In this document: positions 42,641-51,575 of the stretch, piece by piece | Layout of the letters: every line of letters begins with the position of its first letter | Position numbering within the stretch: the stretch's first letter is position 1 | Assembly (NCBI GenBank): GCA_045561735.1 | Contig: JBJKXC010000036.1 | Span: forward strand, 1-60,838 | Origin: UBA3537 sp045561735 | Lineage (GTDB): Bacteria; Bacteroidota; Bacteroidia; Flavobacteriales; Flavobacteriaceae | Length of the DNA stretch: 60,838 bases | Direction: 5' to 3' | The notes under the pieces: model-generated | What the model was told of the DNA's origin: nothing | The model's database searches: none | The model's input: only the letters and a program-made list of their open reading frames with translations | Made by a program: the position numbers and the translations under genes

Positions 42641-43216
42641 ATGATTGAAATCGTTTTTGCAACTAATAATTCCAATAAACTTCATGAAGTTCAAGCACAA
42701 CTTCCCAAAGGGATTAAACTCATTAGCTTAAAAGACATTGGATGTAACGAAGACATTCCTGAAACTCAAAATACCATTGAGGGTAATGCCATTCAAAAAG
42801 TCAATTATATCAAGAAAAAATACAATTTAGATTGCTTTGCTGACGATACTGGCTTAGAAGTTGAAATTTTAAATGGGGAACCTGGAGTCTACTCAGCACG
42901 TTATGCCGGTCCTGAAAAAAATGCGGATGATAACATCCAAAAATTACTTTATAAATTAAAAGATAAAGCCAACCGAAAAGCACAATTTAAAACGGTCATT
43001 GCAATGCATTTTAGGGGGAAATTAATAACTTTTGAAGGGATTTGTAAAGGAGAAATCACAGAAAATATTATAGGTTCTGGAGGCTTTGGTTACGATCCGA
43101 TTTTCAAACCTTTAGGCCATTCAAAAACTTTCGCGCAATTGGCTTTATATGAAAAAAACAAGATTGGACACAGAGGCCAGGCTGTTGCTCAGTTAATTGA
43201 TTTCTTTGAAGCTTAA
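42641..43216 (+). CDS. rdgB: Non-canonical purine NTP pyrophosphatase (RdgB/HAM1)
   Basis: This 191-aa house-cleaning enzyme hydrolyses dITP and XTP. It shows IVFATNNSNKLHEVQAQLP, DCFADDTGLEVEILNGEPGV with YSARYAGPEKNADDN, and GSGGFGYDPIFKPLGHSKTF with KNKIGHRGQAVAQL. All catalytic residues are in place. It follows rlmH by 8 bp. Confidence 0.96.
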   Translation: MIEIVFATNNSNKLHEVQAQLPKGIKLISLKDIGCNEDIPETQNTIEGNAIQKVNYIKKKYNLDCFADDTGLEVEILNGEPGVYSARYAGPEKNADDNIQKLLYKLKDKANRKAQFKTVIAMHFRGKLITFEGICKGEITENIIGSGGFGYDPIFKPLGHSKTFAQLALYEKNKIGHRGQAVAQLIDFFEA

Positions 43217-43236
43217 ACAAACTTAATTAATTAATG

Positions 43237-43244
43237 TACCTTTG
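43237..43244 (+). promoter_or_regulatory. -7 box of the DEAD-box helicase gene
   Basis: TACCTTTG fits TAnnTTTG. It would place the 5' end of the mRNA near 43250, just before the first hairpin of the leader, about 100 nt before the start codon. Confidence 0.55.
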
Positions 43245-43250
43245 CCGCAA

Positions 43251-43335
43251 ATCCTCAGGGTGAGGATGTGATGTAAGGAGCATTAGGTATAAAATTCGAT
43301 AAGCTTCTGAGGCAACACGACAAACGCATATCGAA
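43251..43335 (+). promoter_or_regulatory. Structured 5' leader of the RNA helicase mRNA
   Basis: Three complementary pairs can be seen. ATCCTC (43251-43256) pairs with GAGGAT (43262-43267) as a 5-nt-loop hairpin. TTCGATA (43295-43301) pairs with TATCGAA (43329-43335) and encloses CTGAGG (43307-43312). The CTGAGG can pair instead with CCTCAG (43253-43258), which competes with the first hairpin. Competing folds in a roughly 100-nt leader before a DEAD-box helicase suggest temperature or helicase-level control, as in other cold-shock leaders. The folding is by eye only. Confidence 0.45.
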
Positions 43336-43347
43336 ATAAACATACTA

Positions 43348-45093
43348 ATGAATGTATTCCAAACATTAGGTCTTGAAGCACACTTGCTTCAGGCCATCAC
43401 AGATCTTGGCTTTGAAACACCAAGTGAAGTTCAAGAAAAAACAATACCAACCCTTCTCTCTAAAGAATGTGATCTTGTGGCACTGGCGCAAACAGGAACA
43501 GGTAAAACTGCAGCCTTTGGCTTTCCAATGCTGCAAAAAATAAATATTGAGAGCCGAACGACCCAAGGTTTAATTTTATCGCCAACAAGAGAACTTTGTC
43601 TTCAAATAACAAATGAGATAAAACTCTATGGAAAATACTGCAAAGGTTTAAATGTTACGGCTATTTACGGTGGCGCTAGCATTACAGATCAAGCAAAAAA
43701 CGTTAAGTGTGGTGCGCAAATAATTGTAGCGACTCCTGGACGTATGAAGGATATGATCAATAGGCGCTTGGTTGATATTTCAAAAATTGACTATGCCGTA
43801 TTAGACGAAGCTGATGAAATGCTTAATATGGGCTTTTTTGAGGATATAAAATCCATTCTTTCGCATACTCCAGAGGAAAAATCAACTTGGTTGTTTTCTG
43901 CTACCATGCCCAAAGAGGTTTCAATAATTGCTAAAAAATTCATGTCCAATCCAACGGAAATCACAGTAGGACACAAAAACATTGGCAGTAAAAATGTTTC
44001 ACATGAATTCTATTTGGTAGGTTCAAGAGATCGTTATCCTGCTCTAAAACGTTTGGCAGACGCAAACCCAAATATATTTGCTGTTATTTTTTGTAGAACA
44101 AAAAGAGACACCCAAAAAGTGGCTGAAAAACTTATTGAAGATGGGTACAATGCAGGGGCATTGCATGGTGATTTAAGTCAAAATCAACGTGACTTGGTCA
44201 TGAAATCTTTCCGAAATAAACAAATTCAAATGTTAGTCGCTACAGATGTGGCAGCTCGTGGTATTGATGTCGATGATATCACTCACGTAATTAACTACCA
44301 ATTGCCGGACGAAATTGAGACGTACACTCACCGCAGTGGCCGAACAGGACGTGCAGGAAAGACAGGCTTATCTATGGTTATCATTACCAAAAGTGAGCAA
44401 CGCAAAATAAAGTCAATTGAAAAAATGATTCAAAAACAGTTTGTGAAAAAAGAAATTCCGCAAGGAATGGAAATATGTGAAGTCCAACTCAAGGCATTGG
44501 CGCACAAAATTCACGAAACAGAAATTAATCATAAAATTGACAACTATTTAGAAGAAATTAATGCGTTGTTTGAGAATGCTTCAAAAGAGGACCTCATCAA
44601 AAAATTCTTTTCTGTTGAATTTACACGCTTTTACAATTATTACGATAAAGCGAAAAATTTGAACGCCCCGAAGGGAAATGACAACTTTTCAGAAAAAAAT
44701 GAAACTGATAACTCTGCGAGATTTTTTATAAATATTGGCAAAAAAGACGGTTACGATTGGATGCGGCTAAAAGACTTTCTTAGAGACAGTCTGGAACTTG
44801 GACAAGATGCTGTTTTTAAAGTAGATGTGAAGGATAGTTTTTCATTTTTTAACACAGAAACTGTTCATATGCCAAAAGTACTAGAGTTTTTTAGTGACTT
44901 TAAACAAAATGGCCGCTACATAAATGTTGAAATCACAGAGAAACAAGACCGAAGTCGTCAAAGACGTAAAGGAAAAAGAAGAAACGACAGTCAAAAGTCA
45001 CGTGGAAATTTTAGCAAAGGACGAAAGCGAAGAAGTTCTGATTTCAAACAAGGTTCAGGCCACTCTCGACCAAGAAGAAACCGCCGTAGGTAG
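43348..45093 (+). CDS. DEAD-box RNA helicase, DeaD/CsdA-like with DbpA-type RNA-binding domain
   Basis: This 581-aa protein shows the Q motif, Walker A LAQTGTGKTAAFGFP (from residue 47), SPTRELCLQI, TPGRMKDMI, VLDEADEML (DEAD from residue 153), SATMP, VATDVAARGIDVDD and HRSGRTGRAGKTG. A C-terminal DbpA-like RNA-binding domain (about residues 465-540: RFFINIGKKDGYDWMRLKDF) is followed by a very basic tail rich in Arg, Lys, Ser and Gly. It probably helps ribosome assembly and RNA unwinding in the cold. Confidence 0.94.
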   Translation: MNVFQTLGLEAHLLQAITDLGFETPSEVQEKTIPTLLSKECDLVALAQTGTGKTAAFGFPMLQKINIESRTTQGLILSPTRELCLQITNEIKLYGKYCKGLNVTAIYGGASITDQAKNVKCGAQIIVATPGRMKDMINRRLVDISKIDYAVLDEADEMLNMGFFEDIKSILSHTPEEKSTWLFSATMPKEVSIIAKKFMSNPTEITVGHKNIGSKNVSHEFYLVGSRDRYPALKRLADANPNIFAVIFCRTKRDTQKVAEKLIEDGYNAGALHGDLSQNQRDLVMKSFRNKQIQMLVATDVAARGIDVDDITHVINYQLPDEIETYTHRSGRTGRAGKTGLSMVIITKSEQRKIKSIEKMIQKQFVKKEIPQGMEICEVQLKALAHKIHETEINHKIDNYLEEINALFENASKEDLIKKFFSVEFTRFYNYYDKAKNLNAPKGNDNFSEKNETDNSARFFINIGKKDGYDWMRLKDFLRDSLELGQDAVFKVDVKDSFSFFNTETVHMPKVLEFFSDFKQNGRYINVEITEKQDRSRQRRKGKRRNDSQKSRGNFSKGRKRRSSDFKQGSGHSRPRRNRRR

Positions 45094-45177
45094 CCACTAT
45101 GTTAATATTCAAATAAAATTTAATTAGACATTGGGTATTCAAGCTTTGTTTATTATTTTTATAGAAGCATTTTTTCC

Positions 45178-45948
45178 ATGAGACACCTTCTGCTAATCAT
45201 TTTATTATTTGTTTTACCACAACAGTTAGTGGCGCAACAAAAGGAGCTTGTGAGGGGTAAAATTGTTGATGCTTCCGACGATAAGCCCATGGAAAACGTC
45301 AATATTGTAAATCTCAATCAAGTATTTGGAACTGCGACCAATCAAGAGGGGGCGTTTGAGATTCAAGCTAAGGTAAATGACACACTTCATCTTTCATTTT
45401 TGGGTTATAAATCCATTAAGGTTCGTGTCACCAACGATTGGGTTAATTTTGGCAATCAAACCACTATTAAACTTACTGAACTTGCTTTCGCATTAGAAGA
45501 GGTAGTCATTAATAAACTCAAGCTCACAGGTTATCTGGAAATTGATATCAAGCAAATTCCGATACAGAAAAATGTACGTTACAGTATTTCTGGTTTAAAT
45601 TCGGGCTATGAATCTAGTCCTAGAACTCCCAGCATGGTTACAAAGGTTTTGGGCGCTATCTTTAACCCAGCAGATTTTTTACACAATGTCTTTGGTAAAA
45701 AGCCTCGCGAAATGCGAAAACTTCGAAAAATGAAACAACAAGACGAAATCCGTAACATTCTCTCGTCTCGTTTTGATAGAGAGATGTTAACTGCTCTTTT
45801 AAAGGTTGACAAGATCGATCTGGATCTTCTTATAAGTGAATGTAACTATTCGGATGACTTTATAAAAACAGCTAATGACCTTCAAATTCTGGATGCGATT
45901 AGTGAATGTTACGAGGAATATAAAATTTTAAGTCGCGAACGAAATTAA
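45178..45948 (+). CDS. Carboxypeptidase-regulatory-like domain protein, exported
   Basis: This 256-aa protein has a signal peptide (MRHLLLIILLFVLPQQLVAQ) and then a CarboxypepD_reg-like beta-sandwich (VRGKIVDASDDKPMENVNIV, FGTATNQEGAFEIQA, LHLSFLGYKSIKVRV), as found at the N-terminus of TonB-dependent receptors. No barrel follows; the second half is charged and helical (KKPREMRKLRKMKQQDEI). It is thus a free-standing periplasmic or outer-membrane associated protein of unknown role, common in flavobacteria. Confidence 0.82.
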   Translation: MRHLLLIILLFVLPQQLVAQQKELVRGKIVDASDDKPMENVNIVNLNQVFGTATNQEGAFEIQAKVNDTLHLSFLGYKSIKVRVTNDWVNFGNQTTIKLTELAFALEEVVINKLKLTGYLEIDIKQIPIQKNVRYSISGLNSGYESSPRTPSMVTKVLGAIFNPADFLHNVFGKKPREMRKLRKMKQQDEIRNILSSRFDREMLTALLKVDKIDLDLLISECNYSDDFIKTANDLQILDAISECYEEYKILSRERN

Positions 45949-46055
45949 TTTTATAAAGTTTGTTGTTTAATATCGAGTCTGGTCACAACTTGATTTGTTT
46001 CGATTAAAATGCAGAGAAAATGAATTAAAAACTGCGTTTGCATATATTGATAAAA

Positions 46056-47300
46056 TTAAGACATTTTGTTTTTGGCTTCAATCCACTTGGAAAAGTACTT
46101 TGTAGATTCTAAGCTATGGTGTTGAAGTAAAAGTCCTGTTATATTTTTTAAACGGTGATTATCTAGCTTAATAAATAGCTGATCTATTTTAGTTAAAAAA
46201 AGAGATTCAAACTTCGATCGAGAAAAGCGCTTTAAAAGGACATTAAATCCATCATTTTGGGCAGTCATCCAGATATCCTTTTCGTTATAGAACTGCAAGG
46301 ATTTGAATACAAATTGATGTGGATCATCTACAATAAATCCATTGGGAGGAAGTGAACCAAAAAGGCCTTCTGAAGCAATAGTGGAAAGCCCGCATGGAGT
46401 TCCATTTCGCATTGCATCTAATACTTTTCCTTTAAGGCCTGCTCCAAATTGAAGCGGCGCTAATAAAAGACGGTAAGAACTTAAAAGTGAATCTAAATCT
46501 TCTGCGCGTCCATAAACATAAAAATTATTTTTTGGATCTTCAAGTGTCAAATGTTGTGGCTTTGCATAGGCGCCATAAATATGGAGCTGAGCTTCTGGTA
46601 ATTTTTGACTTAGTACAGGCCAAATTTTTTGTTTTAAATACTTAACAGCCTGAACATTAGGAGGGTGCATAAAATTTCCTACAAAAACGAAATTTTTTCG
46701 AGTCTCATAGCCCGAAAAATCCTTTGGGTTTTGAATTTCAGTGGGATGTAAAACAAAGGGGATGTAAAACAATAGCGAAGCATCAATGCCAAGTTCTTGA
46801 GTGAGAATTTTAAATTCTACTTCAGAAATAATTAGCGATAGATCTGAGCGGTAGATACTTGCAATTTCGCGTTTGGCAACATCAGATTTCAAAAACGTTT
46901 TAGAGAAACGTACCGTAGAATCTAAATTTTCCCCACGTGCCTTTCTCAAAAAATGAAGATCTTCTGTATCTAAAACTCTAAGCGCATCAGGACAGCATTT
47001 CGCAACGCGCCAACCAAATTGTTCTTCAGTCATAAAGCGGTCAAAAAAAACAACAGATGGGTTTAACGCAAAAATATATTCATCAAAACTTGAGTCATTA
47101 AGCTTTAGTGATTTAACCTCAATTCCTAGTGTATTCAGATCAAAAGAATGTGCTGAAGGGCTGGCAGTAGTGCCAAAAATAATTTTGTAATCGGCATCAA
47201 TAAACAATTTCAACAATTGTAAAATACGGGCCCCAGCCGCAGAAGAACTGGGTTCGGGGTAAACAAAGCCTATACACAATACGATTTTTTGCTGCTGCAT
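46056..47300 (-). CDS. Glycosyltransferase, GT4-like
   Basis: This 414-aa protein shows CIGFVYPEPSSSAAGARILQ near the N-terminus, FVFVGNFMHPPNVQAVKYL in the middle, and a C-terminal nucleotide-sugar region FYVYGRAEDLDSLLSSYRL and PLQFGAGLKGKVLDAMRNGT. This is the GT-B fold of family 4-type transferases. Donor and acceptor are unknown, and there is no polysaccharide locus around it. Confidence 0.85.
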   Translation of the reverse strand: MQQQKIVLCIGFVYPEPSSSAAGARILQLLKLFIDADYKIIFGTTASPSAHSFDLNTLGIEVKSLKLNDSSFDEYIFALNPSVVFFDRFMTEEQFGWRVAKCCPDALRVLDTEDLHFLRKARGENLDSTVRFSKTFLKSDVAKREIASIYRSDLSLIISEVEFKILTQELGIDASLLFYIPFVLHPTEIQNPKDFSGYETRKNFVFVGNFMHPPNVQAVKYLKQKIWPVLSQKLPEAQLHIYGAYAKPQHLTLEDPKNNFYVYGRAEDLDSLLSSYRLLLAPLQFGAGLKGKVLDAMRNGTPCGLSTIASEGLFGSLPPNGFIVDDPHQFVFKSLQFYNEKDIWMTAQNDGFNVLLKRFSRSKFESLFLTKIDQLFIKLDNHRLKNITGLLLQHHSLESTKYFSKWIEAKNKMS

Positions 47301-47377
47301 ATGTAAAATATCAATTCAAAAATAGAAATTAATCGGCGCATCTTGGCTTGAAATGAAAATCTTCTCATTAAAAGTGA

Positions 47378-47385
47378 TATCTTTG
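47378..47385 (+). promoter_or_regulatory. -7 box of purB
   Basis: TATCTTTG fits TAnnTTTG and lies 19 bp before the purB ATG. A TTG at 47348-47350 is 27 bp upstream, longer than the usual spacing. Confidence 0.45.
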
Positions 47386-47404
47386 CGTCTTAAACTGAGA
47401 GCAA

Positions 47405-48748
47405 ATGTCATTAACGCCGCTGAATGCTATTTCACCCATCGATGGTCGCTACAGATCTAAAACAGTAGAACTTGCTGCTTTTTTTTCAGAAGAAGCGCTC
47501 ATTAAATACAGAGTACTTGTAGAAGTGGAATATTTCATTGCACTTTGTGAGCATCCATTGAAGCAGTTGGCTGATTTTGATTCAAATTTGTTTGAAAGTT
47601 TAAGAGCCATTTATAAAGAGTTTTCATCAGAAGATGCAAAAGCTATAAAGCAAATTGAACAAACTACCAATCACGACGTAAAAGCGGTAGAATATTTCAT
47701 CAAAGACAAATTTGACCAGCTCAATATCAGTCGTTACAAAGAATTTATTCATTTTGGATTGACCTCCCAAGACATCAACAACACCGCCATTCCATTGATT
47801 ATCAAACTTGCCAATGAACAAATATACATCCCTCAATTGTTAACACTTATTGAGACCTTGGATAAATTCTCTAAAGACTGGGCTTCCATTCCTATGTTGG
47901 CCAGAACCCACGGACAACCGGCTTCTCCTACCCGCTTAGGAAAAGAAATAGCGGTGTTCAAAGTGCGCTTAGAAGTGCAATTAGACATTCTAAAAAGCAT
48001 CCCCTATGCCGCTAAGTTTGGGGGCGCTACCGGAAATTTCAATGCACATCATTTGGCATACCCTAATGTTGACTGGAAGTTATTTGCAAACAAATTGCTA
48101 AACGAAACGCTTGGGCTGCAGCACTCTTTCCCTACCACTCAAATTGAGCATTATGACCATATGGCAGCGCTTTTTGATGCAATGAAACGCATCAATTCAA
48201 TCTTGATTGATATGGATCGTGATTTTTGGACTTATATTTCTATGGATTATTTTAAACAAAAAATCAAAAAAGGAGAAGTTGGTAGTTCTGCGATGCCGCA
48301 TAAAGTAAATCCTATTGATTTTGAAAACAGTGAGGGAAATCTTGGGATTGCCAATGCAATTTTTGAACACCTCTCGGCCAAACTTCCCATTTCAAGGTTA
48401 CAACGCGATTTGACGGACAGTACTGTTTTAAGAAATGTGGGGGTCCCTTATGCCCACACAATAATTGCCTTTAATTCGACCTTAAAAGGACTTCATAAAC
48501 TGCTGCTAAACGAGACTAAAATAGCCCAAGATTTAAATCAAAACTGGGCAGTCGCTGCTGAAGCCATTCAAACAGTTCTCAGAAGAGAAGGCTATCCAAA
48601 TCCCTACGAAGCACTCAAAGGATTGACGCGTACCAATGCGGAGATCAATGCAGAGTCCATCGCTGATTTTATTGACGGTTTAGAGGTTAGTGACAGCATT
48701 AAAGCTGAATTGAAAAACATCAGCCCTTCAAACTATACTGGAATTTAA
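47405..48748 (+). CDS. purB: Adenylosuccinate lyase PurB
   Basis: This 447-aa enzyme acts twice in purine synthesis, splitting SAICAR and adenylosuccinate. It starts LTPLNAISPIDGRYRSKTVE and shows TNHDVKAVEYFIKD, FIHFGLTSQDINNTAIPL, ARTHGQPASPTRLGKE and the signature loop GEVGSSAMPHKVNPIDFENS with the mobile catalytic Ser. Length and motifs fit the E. coli-like long PurB type. Confidence 0.97.
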   Translation: MSLTPLNAISPIDGRYRSKTVELAAFFSEEALIKYRVLVEVEYFIALCEHPLKQLADFDSNLFESLRAIYKEFSSEDAKAIKQIEQTTNHDVKAVEYFIKDKFDQLNISRYKEFIHFGLTSQDINNTAIPLIIKLANEQIYIPQLLTLIETLDKFSKDWASIPMLARTHGQPASPTRLGKEIAVFKVRLEVQLDILKSIPYAAKFGGATGNFNAHHLAYPNVDWKLFANKLLNETLGLQHSFPTTQIEHYDHMAALFDAMKRINSILIDMDRDFWTYISMDYFKQKIKKGEVGSSAMPHKVNPIDFENSEGNLGIANAIFEHLSAKLPISRLQRDLTDSTVLRNVGVPYAHTIIAFNSTLKGLHKLLLNETKIAQDLNQNWAVAAEAIQTVLRREGYPNPYEALKGLTRTNAEINAESIADFIDGLEVSDSIKAELKNISPSNYTGI

Positions 48749-48751
48749 TTT

Positions 48752-49309
48752 CTACAAAGCCGATGGCTTCATAAAGTTAAAAAAGCTATCTACGTTCTTA
48801 TAGTCAAGGTCTAGTTTTTCTATGAGGGGCCCAAGTTGCATTATTTCGGAAAGATTCATATTATTACCTAAAACACGAATGACGGCAAAGCCAACTAGGT
48901 TAGAGTTGAGTAAAATAACAATTTCATCCATGTTATGATCTTCACCAACAGTGTAAATTTTAATTCTACCATCCTTAGAGTTTCCTAGACGAAACAATTC
49001 ATTGTACTTGAATTCCTTGAGCAATTGTTTTACAAAATTAAGTTCAGATCTATAAACAATATCACTTCCTGACTTTAAACTATAACCAAGCATATTAAAC
49101 TTCTGAATGGAATTAATGGCTTTTTGTTCAGACTCGGTTATATCATTTATATCAATATCTAAAAAAGATACGGGAAAGTCCATAGCAATAAAACCGAATG
49201 CTTCCTGATGGTCTACATAATAGGTTTGAAGGCTGGGTTCAGAATTACAACTTAAAAAAAGTAAGCAAATAAGTGTAAAATACAGGGGCTTTAAAAAAAA
49301 TAATTTCAT
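48752..49309 (-). CDS. DUF4252-family lipoprotein
   Basis: This 185-aa protein has a lipoprotein signal (LICLLFLSCNS, Cys in LSCN). It resembles DUF4252, with GYSLKSGSDIVYRSELNFVK, and the short pattern DEIVILLNSNLVGFAVIRVLG. It overlaps the paralogous gene upstream by 4 nt. DUF4252 genes often stand next to an ECF sigma factor, but none is near here. Function unknown. Confidence 0.78.
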   Translation of the reverse strand: MKLFFLKPLYFTLICLLFLSCNSEPSLQTYYVDHQEAFGFIAMDFPVSFLDIDINDITESEQKAINSIQKFNMLGYSLKSGSDIVYRSELNFVKQLLKEFKYNELFRLGNSKDGRIKIYTVGEDHNMDEIVILLNSNLVGFAVIRVLGNNMNLSEIMQLGPLIEKLDLDYKNVDSFFNFMKPSAL

Positions 49310-49830
49310 TCTGTCTTAGATGCGTTTTCAAGTTGTTTTCCTCCAGGAATATTTAACTGCTCGGTCAAAACAGCTAAAGTTCGCAAATCAATATCGCCAT
49401 TCAACGAAAGTAAAACAGTTTCATCAGAACTTTCCGTACCACGAACCAACATCAATAGTTCTAAAACATGGAATTCGTCACGACCCGATTGTACATAAAA
49501 TTTGATGTTTTGATCGCCGTCTTTAACACGCATCAACTCCTCTAATTTTGAAGCTTTGACATAGGTGTTTACGTCGGCACTAATCGCATTAGAAACCGAT
49601 GTGTCTTTAGTAGTGAAGACGGTTAAATTATTGAGCGTTTTAATTTGATCTAAAAAAGCATCTGCTTCCGGGTCGTTGGTTTTAACTTTCATTTCTGCTA
49701 ACATCCCAAACATTTTTTGATTGACGACTACCGAACTTACATTGTCCATGTCCTCATATTTTTCAAAAAGGCTTTGTGTGAAAACTAAAGAGGTTGAGAC
49801 TAGAGATAATATTGTGAAAAAATTTTTCAT
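49306..49830 (-). CDS. DUF4252-family exported protein
   Basis: This 174-aa protein has a signal peptide (MKNFFTILSLVSTSLVFTQS) and the DUF4252 pattern VVNQKMFGMLAEMKVKTNDP, then VLELLMLVRGTESSDETVLL and SLNGDIDLRTLAVLTEQLNI. It is the first gene of a two-gene operon of paralogues. In Bacteroidota DUF4252 proteins are periplasmic and of unknown role. Confidence 0.85.
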   Translation of the reverse strand: MKNFFTILSLVSTSLVFTQSLFEKYEDMDNVSSVVVNQKMFGMLAEMKVKTNDPEADAFLDQIKTLNNLTVFTTKDTSVSNAISADVNTYVKASKLEELMRVKDGDQNIKFYVQSGRDEFHVLELLMLVRGTESSDETVLLSLNGDIDLRTLAVLTEQLNIPGGKQLENASKTE

Positions 49831-50152
49831 TATTGTGTTTTTTAATTTTTAAGTTTAAAAATTTTGTCGGTTGATGTGTTAAAGTTATTTAAAATAGTTA
49901 GATTTTGTTTTCCTTAAACATAGGAATTTGAGATTATTTGCAAAGTTTTAAGTTTTGAAGTTCCTTTGTTTATGTTTCTGGATAACATTTCAATTGCCGA
50001 TTGGGTTTGATGATGCTATAAATTTAAGACGAATTAAGACTTGGATTGTTACAAGATTAAAAAATATTATAAATTAAAATAAATAACAGTAAATTGTAAA
50101 CGCTAAAACGCTACGTTTAAGCGTTGAATATTTAAATAAAATCCTACTTTTT
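49831..50152. other. 322-bp gap between divergent DUF4252 and S41 protease genes
   Basis: I find no gene here. The gap is AT-rich. It holds the hairpin at 50099-50125 and, for the minus-strand DUF4252 gene, a TAACTTTA stretch near the -7 consensus. Nothing else stands out. Confidence 0.5.
50099..50125 (+). promoter_or_regulatory. Strong hairpin before the S41 protease gene
   Basis: AACGCTAAAACG (50099-50110) and CGTTTAAGCGTT (50114-50125) are inverted with one mismatch and a 3-nt spacer CTA. No T run follows, so it is not a terminator. It ends 27 bp before the ATG and could be an operator or an mRNA leader structure. Confidence 0.5.
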
Positions 50153-51565
50153 ATGAAAACAAAATTTAAATGTATCGCACTTGCAATCCTGATGGTGTTT
50201 ACCTCTAGTTGTTTTGAGGACGGAGACGATAATGTTACAGCAGGCACAAGCATCAAAGATTTTGTATGGAAAGCTATGAATGTGGTGTATCTATACAAAT
50301 CTAATGTGAATGATCTTTCAAATGACCGCTTTGCAACAAACGCTGATTACCAAAATTACTTAGACAGCAACGAAACGCCCGAGACCTTGTTTGAAGCTTT
50401 GATATACGACCGTGAAAATGTAGATCGCTTTAGCTTCATCACGAACAACTATTTTGAATTGGAACAGCAATTGAGTGGTGTTACTTTGAATAATGGTGCC
50501 GAATTTAATTTTTATTTGGTTCCGGGGAGTACCACATCGGTTTTTGGGGTGGTGCGATTGGTTCACCCAAACAGTAGTGCGAGTTCCGCCAATCTTTCTC
50601 GTGGACAAGTCTTTAATAAAATTAACGATATTTCCCTGGATTCCTCTAACTTATCATCTTTGTTGGCCAACAATAGCTATAGATTAGGCTTGGCGACTTA
50701 TGATGACAACAATACAGAAACCTTTTCAGATGATTTAATCATTGATGGTAATCAGAATGTTACTATTGTGAAAGAAGGCTATGAAGAGAATCCTATCTTC
50801 AATGCAACAGTAATTGATATAAATGCTGAAAAAGTAGGCTATTTGATGTACAACAGTTTTGTGAATGAATTTGACAGCGAACTAAATGTGATATTTGGTG
50901 ATTTTAAATCTCAAAGTATTGATCACTTGGTATTGGACTTGAGGTACAACTCTGGCGGAAGCGTTCAAACAGCAGCCGCTTTGGGAAGTATGATCACTGG
51001 GCAGTTTCAAAATCAAGTTTTTACAACTCTAAAGTATAATGAGACTTTGGAAAGTAATAATTTTGATTACAATTTCACCAACACACTTAACAATGAGGAA
51101 ATTATAAACAGCTTAAACCTAGACAAGGTTTACATTCTTACTTCAAACCGTTCAGCTTCAGCAAGTGAAATGATGGTTAATAGCTTAAAGTCATATATAG
51201 AAGTTGTTCAAATTGGAGGTCAAACCGTGGGCAAGTCCCAAGCGTCTCAAATTGTATATGATTCACCAAATTTGGGTCGAGAAAATGCAAATCCAGGCCA
51301 TACTTATGCCCTCCTTCCGTTAATAGCCATCACCGTGAATAAAAATGATGAAACAGTACCGCCCTCTGGAATTGTACCAACTGTTAATTTATTAGAGCGC
51401 CCTGCATACTACGGAACGATTGGTGATGCAGAAGAGCCACTGTTAAAGGCTGCTCTGCAAGATATTCAAGGCAGTAATAGACTGGCTTTCCCTTTAGAAA
51501 TCGAAGCACCTCCAACAGCTTTAAATGCATTAAACCCTTTGGAGACTTTAATGTACACTGAATAA
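50153..51565 (+). CDS. S41-family C-terminal processing peptidase, lipoprotein
   Basis: This 470-aa protein has a lipoprotein signal (ALAILMVFTSSCFEDG, Cys20), a central PDZ-like part with FGVVRLVHPNSSASSANLSR, and the S41 catalytic domain: VGYLMYNSF, LVLDLRYNSGGSVQTA and LTSNRSASASEMMVNSLKS (from residue 329) with the Ser nucleophile in SASASE. It probably degrades or trims proteins in the periplasm, tethered to the membrane. Proteins of this kind are common in flavobacteria, several per genome. Confidence 0.92.
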   Translation: MKTKFKCIALAILMVFTSSCFEDGDDNVTAGTSIKDFVWKAMNVVYLYKSNVNDLSNDRFATNADYQNYLDSNETPETLFEALIYDRENVDRFSFITNNYFELEQQLSGVTLNNGAEFNFYLVPGSTTSVFGVVRLVHPNSSASSANLSRGQVFNKINDISLDSSNLSSLLANNSYRLGLATYDDNNTETFSDDLIIDGNQNVTIVKEGYEENPIFNATVIDINAEKVGYLMYNSFVNEFDSELNVIFGDFKSQSIDHLVLDLRYNSGGSVQTAAALGSMITGQFQNQVFTTLKYNETLESNNFDYNFTNTLNNEEIINSLNLDKVYILTSNRSASASEMMVNSLKSYIEVVQIGGQTVGKSQASQIVYDSPNLGRENANPGHTYALLPLIAITVNKNDETVPPSGIVPTVNLLERPAYYGTIGDAEEPLLKAALQDIQGSNRLAFPLEIEAPPTALNALNPLETLMYTE

Positions 51566-51575
51566 ACCGCCAAAT

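Noticed and set aside
43261..43280. Short start-stop frames (ATG TGA, ATG TAA) and TAAGGAG in the helicase leader as a regulatory mini-gene
   Set aside because: No coding content; a start-stop codon pair of this kind occurs easily by chance, so I keep only the pairing evidence.
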